Source: UBA2277 sp035477615 (GTDB taxonomy: Bacteria; Patescibacteriota; Microgenomatia; UBA1400; MFAQ01). From it: a DNA stretch of 53,685 nucleotides. The stretch lies in assembly GCA_035477615.1 (NCBI GenBank), contig DATIKJ010000002.1, forward strand, positions 1-53,685. The letters run 5' to 3'. The notes beneath the pieces are model-generated. The model made no database searches. It was not told the origin of the DNA and saw nothing but the letters and a program-made list of their open reading frames with translations. The position numbers were made by a program, and so were the translations under genes. This document shows positions 8,419 through 16,450 of this stretch, in pieces (positions within the stretch are counted from its first letter, which is position 1; each line of letters starts with the position of its first letter).

Positions 8419-9111
8419 CTAAGACTTTTCGGCGACCAAAATAAGACTTTGACCAAATGGAATGGGTAAGTATTTTTCTAGATATAGAAATGGCACTATT
8501 ATGGTATCGAAAATTTTTGCCATGAAATTGTCAGAGTTTGATTTACTAGGTAATTTACCCCTCACCCACCAAGCAAAGAAACCAGGAAAATTGACATACT
8601 TAATTTTAATTATTTTTAAATTGGCTGATTTAGTTTTATGGTATAGATCCTCTTTGGTGTAGCGATGAAAATGTCCCATGGCTTTATCTAGACTGCCATA
8701 TATTTCTGGACGAGCAGGAACAAACAATAATAATCTACCTTTTTTCTTAAGAAGTTTTGAACAATTACTTATAGCATCTCCATCTCTTTTTATATGTTCA
8801 AAAACATTTGAAGAAATTATAGTGTCAAAAGAGTTGTGAAGATTGATGGGTGGCGTTTTTTCAATGTCAAGTATGAGTATCTTGTAATGGAACTGACTCT
8901 TTAGGTAAATAAAGTAATCGGAACGGATATCTGAAAGGGTGATATTTGATTTCGGAAGGAATTGTGAAAGACCACCAATACCAGAACCAATTTCTAAGAT
9001 ATTTTCTCCAAGATATTTTTTGAATAGGGAAGCGATAAAACGGTTGTATCGATTAAGACTGGTGGCGTGTTCCAGTATTCGATGACTACTTTTCGTCCAA
9101 GATTTTTTCAT
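8419..9111 (-). CDS. Class I SAM-dependent methyltransferase
   Basis: The 230-residue protein shows motif I ILEIGSGIGG (38-47), the acidic end of strand 2 in LSDI (D61), the post-motif SNVFEHI (101-107) and a strand with KKGRLLLFVPA. This is the layout of PF08241/PF13489-type small-molecule methyltransferases. The ATG at 9111 gives a 26-base overlap with the GT4 gene upstream. The longer reading to 9207 would overlap by 122 bases and adds no recognisable domain. It would use S-adenosylmethionine to methylate a sugar hydroxyl or a lipid-linked intermediate. The glycan context supports that, but the substrate is not visible. Confidence 0.85.
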   Translation of the reverse strand: MKKSWTKSSHRILEHATSLNRYNRFIASLFKKYLGENILEIGSGIGGLSQFLPKSNITLSDIRSDYFIYLKSQFHYKILILDIEKTPPINLHNSFDTIISSNVFEHIKRDGDAISNCSKLLKKKGRLLLFVPARPEIYGSLDKAMGHFHRYTKEDLYHKTKSANLKIIKIKYVNFPGFFAWWVRGKLPSKSNSDNFMAKIFDTIIVPFLYLEKYLPIPFGQSLILVAEKS

Positions 9112-10171
9112 ATTTACTAGCGATAATGTCCCAAGAATATTTACTGGCTTGTTTAGTGAATTTTTCTGATGATTTCTGATTAATTGCCTCTTTAATTTTT
9201 TCGGCATATTCTTGTGAGTTTTCTGGGTTCTTTACAAACAGACCAACATTACCAAGGATTTCTCGACGACTTGGATCATCAGTGACGACACAGGGTAGAC
9301 CTGTGGCTAAAGCTTCAAGATAGACAATACCAAAAGCCTCACTACTGTCGGAGCATAAAGTAAAAACATCGGAACTGCGATAAATACTGGGCATGTCAGA
9401 ATGACTTACTTTTAATCTTAGATATCGATTGCCTAATATTTTATGACCAAGATTGTCTTCACTTACTTCTTGAGGGCCAGTGCCGACAACAAGAAGGGAA
9501 GTATTTTTTAGATGGGCAACAGCATTGATAGTGGTAGATACTCTCTTACTTTTTATAGCAGCACCAACAACAAGAACAATGGGATGAGAAAGGCCAACAA
9601 CTCTCTTTTTACCTTTGGCTGTAAATTTTTCCAAGTCTACACCATTAGGAATGACTGCGATTTTTTGATTTTTCCATGGCGTGGCTTTTTTTGCCCATAA
9701 GGCTTGAGATTTAGTAAGAGCGACAAAAACGTCTGGATAAATATATAGATTGACCCTGTCATTCCAACCCGGGCCTGATTGACCAGCAACAATTATCTTG
9801 GCATTGATAATACAGGAAAATATTCTTAGAAGAATAACTTCCCAGCCAGAGTTTTGAGGAAAGATAATATCAGGTTTAATTTTCCAAAGTTTGGGTAGAA
9901 GTTTTATCGTAAACTCGAGTTCTTTAAGATGGAAATAATCCAAGAAAAGGCGTTTGAGGATGTGAGTAACTGGAAGTTTGCTATGAGAATGATTGGAATT
10001 GAAGGAGACGTTTATCTCTTCAGTTTGATATTTTTTTGCAACTTTTTTTGATCCAACCTGAAAAAGATACACTTCGTGTTTTTGAGAAAGTCTTTGGGCA
10101 AGTGAGTCTACATACGTCTCCCCTCCCCGATCAGCGAGTCCTGAGTAAAAATTTACGTAAGCTAGTTTCAT
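9086..10171 (-). CDS. Glycosyltransferase family 4
   Basis: The 361-residue GT4 begins MKLAYVNFYSGLADRGGETY, a typical acceptor-domain Gly-rich loop. It continues with VIPNGVDLEKF (173-183), LVVGAAIKSKRV (200-211), LLVVGTGPQE and the EX7E motif E278...E286 in SEAFGIVYLEALATG, followed by PCVVTDDPSRREILG. I placed the start at the ATG at 10171, where the family N-terminus begins. The open frame extends to 10336, but that part would run antisense into the divergent DPM-like gene. It overlaps the downstream methyltransferase and is divergent from 10197 across 25 bases, where a TACAAT lies 6 bases before the ATG. Sugar specificity is unknown. Confidence 0.9.
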   Translation of the reverse strand: MKLAYVNFYSGLADRGGETYVDSLAQRLSQKHEVYLFQVGSKKVAKKYQTEEINVSFNSNHSHSKLPVTHILKRLFLDYFHLKELEFTIKLLPKLWKIKPDIIFPQNSGWEVILLRIFSCIINAKIIVAGQSGPGWNDRVNLYIYPDVFVALTKSQALWAKKATPWKNQKIAVIPNGVDLEKFTAKGKKRVVGLSHPIVLVVGAAIKSKRVSTTINAVAHLKNTSLLVVGTGPQEVSEDNLGHKILGNRYLRLKVSHSDMPSIYRSSDVFTLCSDSSEAFGIVYLEALATGLPCVVTDDPSRREILGNVGLFVKNPENSQEYAEKIKEAINQKSSEKFTKQASKYSWDIIASKYEKILDEK

Positions 10172-10196
10172 AAACCTATTGTAAACTAGAGCCAGC

Positions 10197-10889
10197 ATGA
10201 AGAAACTATCAGTTATTATGCCAGTCTTCAATGAGAAAGCTTTTATTAAGAAGGCTGTTACAGCTGTGTTGAAAGCGAGTATCGGAAAAATGACAAAGGA
10301 AATAATTATTGTAGATGACGGATCAAGAGATGGCACAACACAAATTTTAAAAAAGATTAAGAATCGAAAAATAAAAATAGTATTTCAGAGGAAGAATCAA
10401 GGAAAGGGTGCTGCGATCAGAAGAGGACTTAAAGAGGTGACAGGGGACATTGTGATCATCCAAGACGCTGATTTGGAATACAACCCTAAGGAGTATCCCC
10501 TATTACTTCAACCCATACTTGATCGGAAAGCAGATGTGGTTTTTGGATCCAGATTCTTGGGAGATAGACCACACAGGGTTTTGAATTATTGGCATATGGT
10601 AGGAAATAAATTTTTGACATTGTTTTCTAATATGATGACAAATATTAACCTTACCGATATGGAGACTGGATATAAGATGTTTACTCGAGAGGTAGCAGAT
10701 AAACTTAAATTACGAGAGAATCGTTTTGGTATGGAACCTGAATTTACGGCAAAAATTGCAAGAATGAGATGTAGGGTTTATGAAGTAGGTATTAGTTATT
10801 CCGGTAGAAACTATGATCAAGGAAAGAAGATTAATTGGAGAGATGGGGTTCACGCAATCTGGTGTATTTTGAAATATAACTTGGACTAG
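10197..10889 (+). CDS. DPM1-like polyprenyl-phosphate glycosyltransferase (GT2)
   Basis: The 230-residue GT2 carries SVIMPVFNE (5-13), IIIVDDGSRDGT (36-47), KNQGKGAAIRRG (66-77), IIQDADLEYNP (87-97), VFGSRFLG and LTDMETGYKMF (152-162). These blocks define the dolichyl-phosphate mannose synthase-like group, which transfers a sugar from GDP-mannose, UDP-glucose or similar onto polyprenyl phosphate. There is no C-terminal membrane domain, so it is a peripheral enzyme like eukaryotic DPM1. Its product would be the donor used by GT-C enzymes on the outer face, many of which are encoded in this window. It is alone on the plus strand, and its TAG overlaps the convergent gene's stop (CTAG). Confidence 0.88.
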   Translation: MKKLSVIMPVFNEKAFIKKAVTAVLKASIGKMTKEIIIVDDGSRDGTTQILKKIKNRKIKIVFQRKNQGKGAAIRRGLKEVTGDIVIIQDADLEYNPKEYPLLLQPILDRKADVVFGSRFLGDRPHRVLNYWHMVGNKFLTLFSNMMTNINLTDMETGYKMFTREVADKLKLRENRFGMEPEFTAKIARMRCRVYEVGISYSGRNYDQGKKINWRDGVHAIWCILKYNLD

Positions 10890-11647
10890 GATAACTTTTT
10901 TATTACAAGAAATAATTGAGGTCCCCAGTATTTAAAAGGGAAAGTGTTTTTTTGGCCTAGGAATTTAAATATTCTTTGATGAAGACTATTAACACCATCA
11001 TCAATTTCCCACAATGATGAAGATTGAATAATTTTAAGATTATTGTTCCGGTGAATGTATTTTATTAAATCATAAAGATATGGCTCACAAGTGGTGTCGT
11101 CATCTGGATTTTTGAAGATTTTTTTGGGAGTGACTTTGGTAAAAGAAAGATGATTATTGGTAGAAAAGGAGAAGTCCTTAGTAATACCCAAGAATAGTTT
11201 AGGTAGTGGTTGTTCTATAGAAACTGGTGAACGACGATTTGGAGAACCATAGTTTGGACAAAGAATAACAATCATCCCATTTATTGCTGTCACCCTAATC
11301 ATCTCGTTGATAAACAGTTCTTGATTTTTAGTATGTTCAAGAACGAAGGTGGAGTAAACCAAATCGAAAATATTTGAAGTAAATGGAATTATTTCGTCTT
11401 TAGTTTTGATGAACTTGATGTTCGGAAATTGTTTTTTAGCTTTCTGTATAGCAAAATGGCTTATATCAATACCAGTAGCATCTTTTCCTTTTTCAATAAT
11501 CTTGGCAAGTTTTGTTCCTTCTCCACAACCAACATCAAGAATAAATCGTGATTTTTTAGCAATTTGTGATATTCTTTTTATCCCTGGATGCCAGTAAATT
11601 TTTTTATTAGCTTTTTTTGCAACATCGTAATAGTGAAGTTCATTCAT
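10886..11647 (-). CDS. Class I SAM-dependent methyltransferase
   Basis: This 253-residue protein has motif I ILDVGCGEGTKL (36-47), TGIDIS as the acidic strand-2 end, LVYSTFVLEHT as the post-motif and a long, divergent C-terminal half with aromatic clusters. The ATG at 11647 is preferred over a TTG at 11659 and gives an 8-base overlap with the preceding methyltransferase gene. It is the last gene of the 33-gene minus-strand run and converges on the DPM-like gene. The paired methyltransferases at 10886 and 11640 could cap or decorate one glycan. The substrate is unknown. Confidence 0.85.
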   Translation of the reverse strand: MNELHYYDVAKKANKKIYWHPGIKRISQIAKKSRFILDVGCGEGTKLAKIIEKGKDATGIDISHFAIQKAKKQFPNIKFIKTKDEIIPFTSNIFDLVYSTFVLEHTKNQELFINEMIRVTAINGMIVILCPNYGSPNRRSPVSIEQPLPKLFLGITKDFSFSTNNHLSFTKVTPKKIFKNPDDDTTCEPYLYDLIKYIHRNNNLKIIQSSSLWEIDDGVNSLHQRIFKFLGQKNTFPFKYWGPQLFLVIKKLS

Positions 11648-12404
11648 TTTTTGTTGCAATTATCAAAAAACCATTTGCGAGTTTGGGGAAGTATTTGTCT
11701 CCAAATATCTGAATAAATCTGGGAAAAAATATTCTAAAAGTAGAGTTCCAATAGTCAAAAAGTGCACTGCCGATTCCATGCTCTTTCTTTATTATTAATT
11801 TTTCTTTAAATAGTTGTCGAATATCTATTAGGGAGTAAAACCTAATATGTTCTTTATTATTTTTATAATTGATCATAGGAGAAAAACCACTAAAAAATAA
11901 TGACAGTCTTGTTTGTAGGGAAGCTACATTTGGAGTTGAAAAAATTAGCGTTCCACCAGGTTTTAAAACTCGTGATGCTTCCGAAATTATTTTTTCAGGA
12001 AAAAAAACATGTTCTAGCACCTCTGAACAAATCACAATATCTATCGAATTGTTTTTAATAGGTAGTTTCTGAGAGTCTAAATCGACACAATATGTCTTAT
12101 TAAAATATTGTTTAGCTTTTGATAGTTGTTTTTTACTAAAGTCTACACCAATAAAATTTGAATCCTCAAAACACTCTTGAGAAAGTAATTTCTCATAGAT
12201 ACCATCTCCGCAACCAATATCGAGTACGCTGACTTTCCTGTTAATAGCCTTAATTGCTTTTTCAATTTCTGAAGTAACAACCAAAAATCTATTTTCAAAA
12301 GCAAAAAGTGATCTTGGAAATTTTGGATAAAGGATATTTCTTCTGTCAATTAGACGGTAATGATCTTTTGAACTTTGCTGATCATAGAAATGACTAATAT
12401 TCAT
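11640..12404 (-). CDS. Class I SAM-dependent methyltransferase
   Basis: The 254-residue protein shows VSVLDIGCGDGIYEK (58-72), FIGVDFS (84-90), IDIVICSEVLEHVFF and a strand reading LKPGGTLIFSTPNV. All are standard class I SAM-methyltransferase blocks (PF08241/PF13489 type). The C-terminal third is specific and probably shapes the acceptor site. The gene overlaps the upstream GT2 by 11 bases and the next methyltransferase by 8. Sitting among GT2, flippase and nucleotide-sugar genes, it most likely methylates a sugar residue in the cytoplasm. Confidence 0.85.
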   Translation of the reverse strand: MNISHFYDQQSSKDHYRLIDRRNILYPKFPRSLFAFENRFLVVTSEIEKAIKAINRKVSVLDIGCGDGIYEKLLSQECFEDSNFIGVDFSKKQLSKAKQYFNKTYCVDLDSQKLPIKNNSIDIVICSEVLEHVFFPEKIISEASRVLKPGGTLIFSTPNVASLQTRLSLFFSGFSPMINYKNNKEHIRFYSLIDIRQLFKEKLIIKKEHGIGSALFDYWNSTFRIFFPRFIQIFGDKYFPKLANGFLIIATKNE

Positions 12405-13215
12405 TTAATTTAAGTTTATTTTTTATATAAATGATGATAGCTCGGTATAAAATGGGTATTTGTTGAAAATAATTGAATTTATTTGTGACTTCGGGTACTA
12501 TTGTGGGTTTTTTAGAAAAAAATATTTTAGGAATGTATTTTTTATTAATTTTTTTTCCAAAGGTTGGTTTGTATTTTTGTAGACGGTCAAAGATATTACT
12601 GTTTTTACTTGAACGAATAAGGTGAGTTGCGTGAAAATAAGTGGTGTTGATAAATTTTATACCACGCCTTAGCTGAATTGGTAGATTTTCTTTGTCAAAA
12701 TATCCTTCTTGTCCGTATGGATTTGAGGCATGAAGGCCAGGTATTTTTTTTAGGTTGATAAATCTAAGGTTTAAATTGCCTTTTCTGCCAGCAATTTGAT
12801 AGTTGCCTGATGTTAAAGGAAGAGAGTGGTAGATATCACCAACAAGGTTTCTTGTCCAGCAGGCAATAGATTCTATTTTTGAATTTTGAGAAATGTACTT
12901 TTTTATTTTTATAAGTGATTTTTTAGACCAAATCTCATCACCGTCTAAAACTAATAACCAATCATAATTTGTTGGAGTTTTTTCCAACATCTCCTGACGA
13001 AGATGGCCAATTTCTTCTCGAGTGATTACAGGGTGCTTTTCGAGTTCTATTTTTGGGGAGTTTATTGTGTTTATTATTTCAACGGTTTTATCGGTAGAAC
13101 CGTTATCCCAAACCATAATTTTGTCGACGAATGGTAAAACTGAGTTTATTGCATACCAAATGAAATTTTCTTCATTCTTTACCAAACAATGGACAACAAT
13201 CTTAGGCTTTTTCAT
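12394..13215 (-). CDS. Glycosyltransferase family 2
   Basis: The 273-residue GT2 has VVHCLVKNEENFI (7-19), IMVWDNGSTDKTVEII (33-48) and LLVLDGDEIWS (87-97) as its DXD-like site. A domain rich in aromatic and basic residues follows, with RGIKFINTTYFHATHL. The ATG at 13215 gives a 14-base overlap with the flippase upstream. A TTG at 13224 is a less likely start. The subtype, with a KNEEN segment and DGDE, is common among capsule and O-antigen GT2s. Donor and acceptor are unknown. Its place directly after a flippase supports assembly of the exported repeat unit. Confidence 0.85.
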   Translation of the reverse strand: MKKPKIVVHCLVKNEENFIWYAINSVLPFVDKIMVWDNGSTDKTVEIINTINSPKIELEKHPVITREEIGHLRQEMLEKTPTNYDWLLVLDGDEIWSKKSLIKIKKYISQNSKIESIACWTRNLVGDIYHSLPLTSGNYQIAGRKGNLNLRFINLKKIPGLHASNPYGQEGYFDKENLPIQLRRGIKFINTTYFHATHLIRSSKNSNIFDRLQKYKPTFGKKINKKYIPKIFFSKKPTIVPEVTNKFNYFQQIPILYRAIIIYIKNKLKLNEY

Positions 13216-14455
13216 TGCTTGCAAAAATAGCTTTCAGTTTGATCATCGAAGCAATCAAAACAAATAAATTTCCAATCCCAAGGGCTATAACTGGAGCATA
13301 AGCTCCCAACCGAGGAATTAAAATTATTTGGATTATTACCATGGTAATAATCTGAGTAATGGTTAATTTTGCAATAAAAGCAGGTTTGTTAAAAGAATAA
13401 ACAAGAGCCGGTGTGGTAACTAAAGTAAACATAAAGGGAATTATTGCTACTATTAAAACCTGAAAGACTGGTATGGCGGAAAGGTATTTATTACCAAACA
13501 CAATACTAATAATTGGCTCGGCCAGGATTGCAGACAGAATCATAAATAGAGAAACAACACTAATTAGTAGAGTGAGTTTTCGCATGTAGATTTTGATCTT
13601 TTCTTTAGTATCGAAACCTGAAAAACGAGGGTTAACAACCGATCCGAGACTGGAAATAAGGAGAGAAAAGAAAAGAGTTATCCTACTGGCAGCAGAGTAT
13701 ATTCCCGCCTGAAGACTGCTAGATAAAAGATTTAAAAGAATAATATCGATACGAGTGGCAAAAACTGAAAAGATTCTTGAAACCGCTATCCATTTGGCAA
13801 AGCGATACATTTTTACGAATATTGGTTTTTTGAAGCGCCATTTAATGATGAAAAGTTCGCGGCCGAAAGTGATAATCAAAGCAATAAAACTTGAGATGAT
13901 GTTTGCAGCGAAGGCTGTAGAGATAGAAAGTTTGCTGGTATAGAGTAAAACAAACACCAAAGATATTTTTATTAAGGCATCAATTATTTGACTTAAAGAA
14001 TAGCGGACAAATCTTCTTTCTGCGGTAAAAATACCTTGAGCATAGTTTATCAACAGATAATTAAAGGCAATGTGGCCGGCGAGTAATAACTGTACTGGTA
14101 GAGAGCCGGGAATAATACTATTGTTGGTAAAGGAAAATATTCCAAAAACAAGAAGAATAACTAGTCCAATTGTGTATTCAAACCAGTAACTGGTATCAAT
14201 TAATATTTGTCTTTTGCCTCCCAGTTTGGGGATATAATTTATCAAAGCAGAGGTAACACCTAGGTCTCCCAGGCTGTAAATTATTGCAATGAGAGCTGTG
14301 ATGGCAGAAAAGACACCAAATTTTTCCGGTCCTAGGACACGAGCTAAAACAACAGTATAGAGAAAACCAACTACAGCAGTGAAACCGAGCCCCACAAAAC
14401 TTATTAGAGTATCTTTGATTGTTTGCGATCGGATAATTTTATTAAACCTTTCCAC
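13202..14455 (-). CDS. Wzx-type polysaccharide flippase (MOP superfamily)
   Basis: From the GTG at 14455 the protein is 417 residues with 12 or more hydrophobic segments. It begins with the flippase pattern FVGLGFTAVVGFLYTVVLARVLGPEKFGVFS and continues with GDLGVTSALINYIPKLG. Family members turn lipid-linked oligosaccharides across the membrane. I chose GTG because it lies 10 bases after the rmd stop and leaves the usual short N-terminus before helix 1. A TTG-started version to 14611 would overlap rmd by 146 bases and encode an unrelated leader. A second flippase at 31555 suggests two exported glycans or two lineages of the locus. Confidence 0.88.
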   Translation of the reverse strand: MERFNKIIRSQTIKDTLISFVGLGFTAVVGFLYTVVLARVLGPEKFGVFSAITALIAIIYSLGDLGVTSALINYIPKLGGKRQILIDTSYWFEYTIGLVILLVFGIFSFTNNSIIPGSLPVQLLLAGHIAFNYLLINYAQGIFTAERRFVRYSLSQIIDALIKISLVFVLLYTSKLSISTAFAANIISSFIALIITFGRELFIIKWRFKKPIFVKMYRFAKWIAVSRIFSVFATRIDIILLNLLSSSLQAGIYSAASRITLFFSLLISSLGSVVNPRFSGFDTKEKIKIYMRKLTLLISVVSLFMILSAILAEPIISIVFGNKYLSAIPVFQVLIVAIIPFMFTLVTTPALVYSFNKPAFIAKLTITQIITMVIIQIILIPRLGAYAPVIALGIGNLFVLIASMIKLKAIFASNEKA

Positions 14456-14465
14456 TGCTTTTATC

Positions 14466-15404
14466 TTACCCTTTTTCTCGGTACCAGTCCAAAATATCTT
14501 GAAGAGTTTTTTCCAAAGGAATTTCTGGCTGCCAGCCTGTTGCAGAAGAAAGTTTGCTGTGATCTCCGTATAACTCCGGAACTTCATCTGGGCGGACACG
14601 AGCCGGATCAATTTCCATTTTTATCTCAATTTTGGACAAGGCAACTATTTTGTCGGCGACTTCTTTTACCGGCACACTTTTGCCAGTGGAAATAAGATAA
14701 CGCTCACCGGATACGCCTTTCTCTATAAGAAGGCGGTAAGCACGAACAAAGTCGCGTACATCACCAATATCCCTTTTTACCGTGAGATTGCCGGTGTAGA
14801 TTACTGGTTTTTTCCTGCCTTTTTCAATATCAACTATTTGAGAAGCAATGTCTGGAGAGAGGAATCCTGGCATTTGGCCGGGTCCAGTATGGGTGAAGGG
14901 AGTAACGTAGATTATATCGAAGTTAAAAGACCGAGCATATTCCTTGGCAAAAAACCAGTTGGCCATTTTACTTATTGCGTAAGGATTGATGGGATTTAGG
15001 ATGGTATCCTCGGTAATCGGAAGATTTTCTTGATGAATGATACCGTGTTCTTCGGATGTGCCAACTAATATTAGACGAGGACGGTAGTTGGAAATTGCTC
15101 TAACCGCTTCCAACAGATTAATTGTTCCAATCGTATTTACCATAACGGTTTTTTGAGGAATATCAAAAGATATACCTGGTTTGGGCTGACCGGCAAGATG
15201 AATAATAACGTCTGGCATTATTCTGGAAATTAGATTGGAGAGTTGACCCTGACTCTCAATGTCGCAAACAAAAACGTTTTTAGGCAGACCATTTTCCGGT
15301 TGGTGTAGAGCTGTTCCGTAAACCTCATAACCATTAGTTTGCATCTCCTTCCAAAGATGTTGACCTACAAAGCCTTCACTACCTGTAATTAAGACCTTTT
15401 TCAT
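14466..15404 (-). CDS. rmd: GDP-6-deoxy-D-lyxo-4-hexulose reductase (GDP-D-rhamnose synthesis)
   Basis: The 312-residue extended SDR has TGSEGFVGQHL (7-17), IIHLAGQPKP, GTSEEHG (115-121), the catalytic Y142-x3-K146 (YAISK) and the Rmd-type blocks FTHTGPGQMPGFLSPDIASQI (about 170-190), YTGNL and RDIGDVRDFVRAY (211-223). Rmd reduces the 4-keto group of GDP-4-keto-6-deoxy-D-mannose with NAD(P)H to give GDP-D-rhamnose. Gmd, encoded just upstream with a 4-base ATGA overlap, makes that substrate, which strongly supports the call. The fucose synthase Fcl is an alternative product of the same precursor but has different sequence blocks. Confidence 0.88.
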   Translation of the reverse strand: MKKVLITGSEGFVGQHLWKEMQTNGYEVYGTALHQPENGLPKNVFVCDIESQGQLSNLISRIMPDVIIHLAGQPKPGISFDIPQKTVMVNTIGTINLLEAVRAISNYRPRLILVGTSEEHGIIHQENLPITEDTILNPINPYAISKMANWFFAKEYARSFNFDIIYVTPFTHTGPGQMPGFLSPDIASQIVDIEKGRKKPVIYTGNLTVKRDIGDVRDFVRAYRLLIEKGVSGERYLISTGKSVPVKEVADKIVALSKIEIKMEIDPARVRPDEVPELYGDHSKLSSATGWQPEIPLEKTLQDILDWYREKG

Positions 15405-16426
15405 TTATTTTCTTTTTTAAGAAGTTCGATGTCGCTATCAACCATGATTTCCATTAGTTCTTTCATAAAAGTGCGAGGTTGCCAGCCAAGTTCTTTTTTG
15501 GCAAGAGAGTAGTCCCCTTTCATGGCGGTGATTTCTGTTGGTCTAAGTAATTTACTATCAGAGATGACATGGTCTTCCCAGTTTAGACCGACATGGTCAA
15601 AGGCTGCTTTACAAGCATCTTTGATTGAATGACTAGTGTCTGTACCAATAACGTAGTCTTTGGGAGTAGGCTGTTGAAGCATTAACCACATAGCTTCAAC
15701 ATATTCTTTGGAATATCCCCAGTCTCTAACTGCTGTTAGATCTCCAAGATGAAGCTTACCTTCTGAATCAATTAAGGGTTCCCCAATTTCATTGACAGGT
15801 GGATGTTTAATGCCTAGTTTGATGCAAGCCACTCCCATACTGATTTTTCGGGTGACAAAGTGTAATGAACGTCTGGGAGACTCATGATTAAAAAGAATAC
15901 CGGCACAAACGAACATATCATATGACTTGCGATAGCAATCAACCATCATGTGTCCATAAGCTTTGGCAATACCATAAGGATTGTTGGCCAAGATGGGAGT
16001 TTGTTCGTTGGCATGCTCCACACCTTCGACACCTCCTAGAATTTCTCTTGAAGTGGCTTGATAGACACGAGCGTTGGGACAGAAACGTCTGACCGACTCA
16101 AAAACACGAAGAGGACCGATTGCGGTGACTTCAGCGGTGTAAAAAGGATGAGTCCAACTATCAGCAGGAACACTTTGAGCAGCAAGATTGTAGACCTCAT
16201 CTGGTTGATACTTAATCATCAAATGATCAATTGATGATTGATCAACCAAGTCAGCAGCTTCGAGAATTATTTTTCCTTTTAGGTGTTCGATATTGGGCTG
16301 ATGGGTTGAGGTTGAACGACGGATGGTGCCAATTATTTTGTATCCCTTTTCAAGAAGAAAATCGGCCAGATACGAGCCATCTTGAGAGGTAACGCCGATA
16401 ATTAGGGCAACTTTTGGTTGTGTCAT
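15401..16426 (-). CDS. gmd: GDP-mannose 4,6-dehydratase
   Basis: The 341-residue SDR shows GVTSQDGSYLADFLL (11-25), YNLAAQS, NNPYGIAKAYGH with the catalytic Tyr151 and Lys155, the near-diagnostic FNHESPRR, FVTRKI, GDLTAVRDWGYSKEYVEAMW and MLQQ. Gmd converts GDP-D-mannose to GDP-4-keto-6-deoxy-D-mannose. The active-site Thr of E. coli Gmd (T132, in TSE) aligns with Ser126 in a TSRE sequence, with Glu128 kept. Ser is a conservative replacement. The product feeds Rmd (next gene) and possibly the ColD-like enzyme at 24320. GDP-mannose supply (ManB/ManC) is not in the window. Confidence 0.95.
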   Translation of the reverse strand: MTQPKVALIIGVTSQDGSYLADFLLEKGYKIIGTIRRSTSTHQPNIEHLKGKIILEAADLVDQSSIDHLMIKYQPDEVYNLAAQSVPADSWTHPFYTAEVTAIGPLRVFESVRRFCPNARVYQATSREILGGVEGVEHANEQTPILANNPYGIAKAYGHMMVDCYRKSYDMFVCAGILFNHESPRRSLHFVTRKISMGVACIKLGIKHPPVNEIGEPLIDSEGKLHLGDLTAVRDWGYSKEYVEAMWLMLQQPTPKDYVIGTDTSHSIKDACKAAFDHVGLNWEDHVISDSKLLRPTEITAMKGDYSLAKKELGWQPRTFMKELMEIMVDSDIELLKKENK

Positions 16427-16438
16427 ATTAGTTATTCT

Positions 16439-16444
16439 ACTATA
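16439..16444 (-). promoter_or_regulatory. Weak candidate -10 (TATAGT) ahead of gmd
   Basis: On the minus strand TATAGT lies 12 bases before the gmd ATG, inside a 24-base gap that follows the GT-C gene stop. I see no convincing -35 at 16-18 bases. The site falls where the low-GC block changes to the gmd-rmd genes, so an internal start of transcription would make sense there. The sequence support is slim. Confidence 0.2.
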
Positions 16445-16450
16445 GCGGAG

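Noticed and set aside
9086..10336. A longer GT4 starting at 10336
   Set aside because: The first 55 codons lie antisense to the divergent DPM-like gene, and the family N-terminus begins at the ATG at 10171.
13202..14611. A longer flippase starting with TTG at 14611
   Set aside because: The extra 52 residues overlap rmd by 146 bases and do not look like a flippase N-terminus. GTG at 14455 fits both gene spacing and the family.
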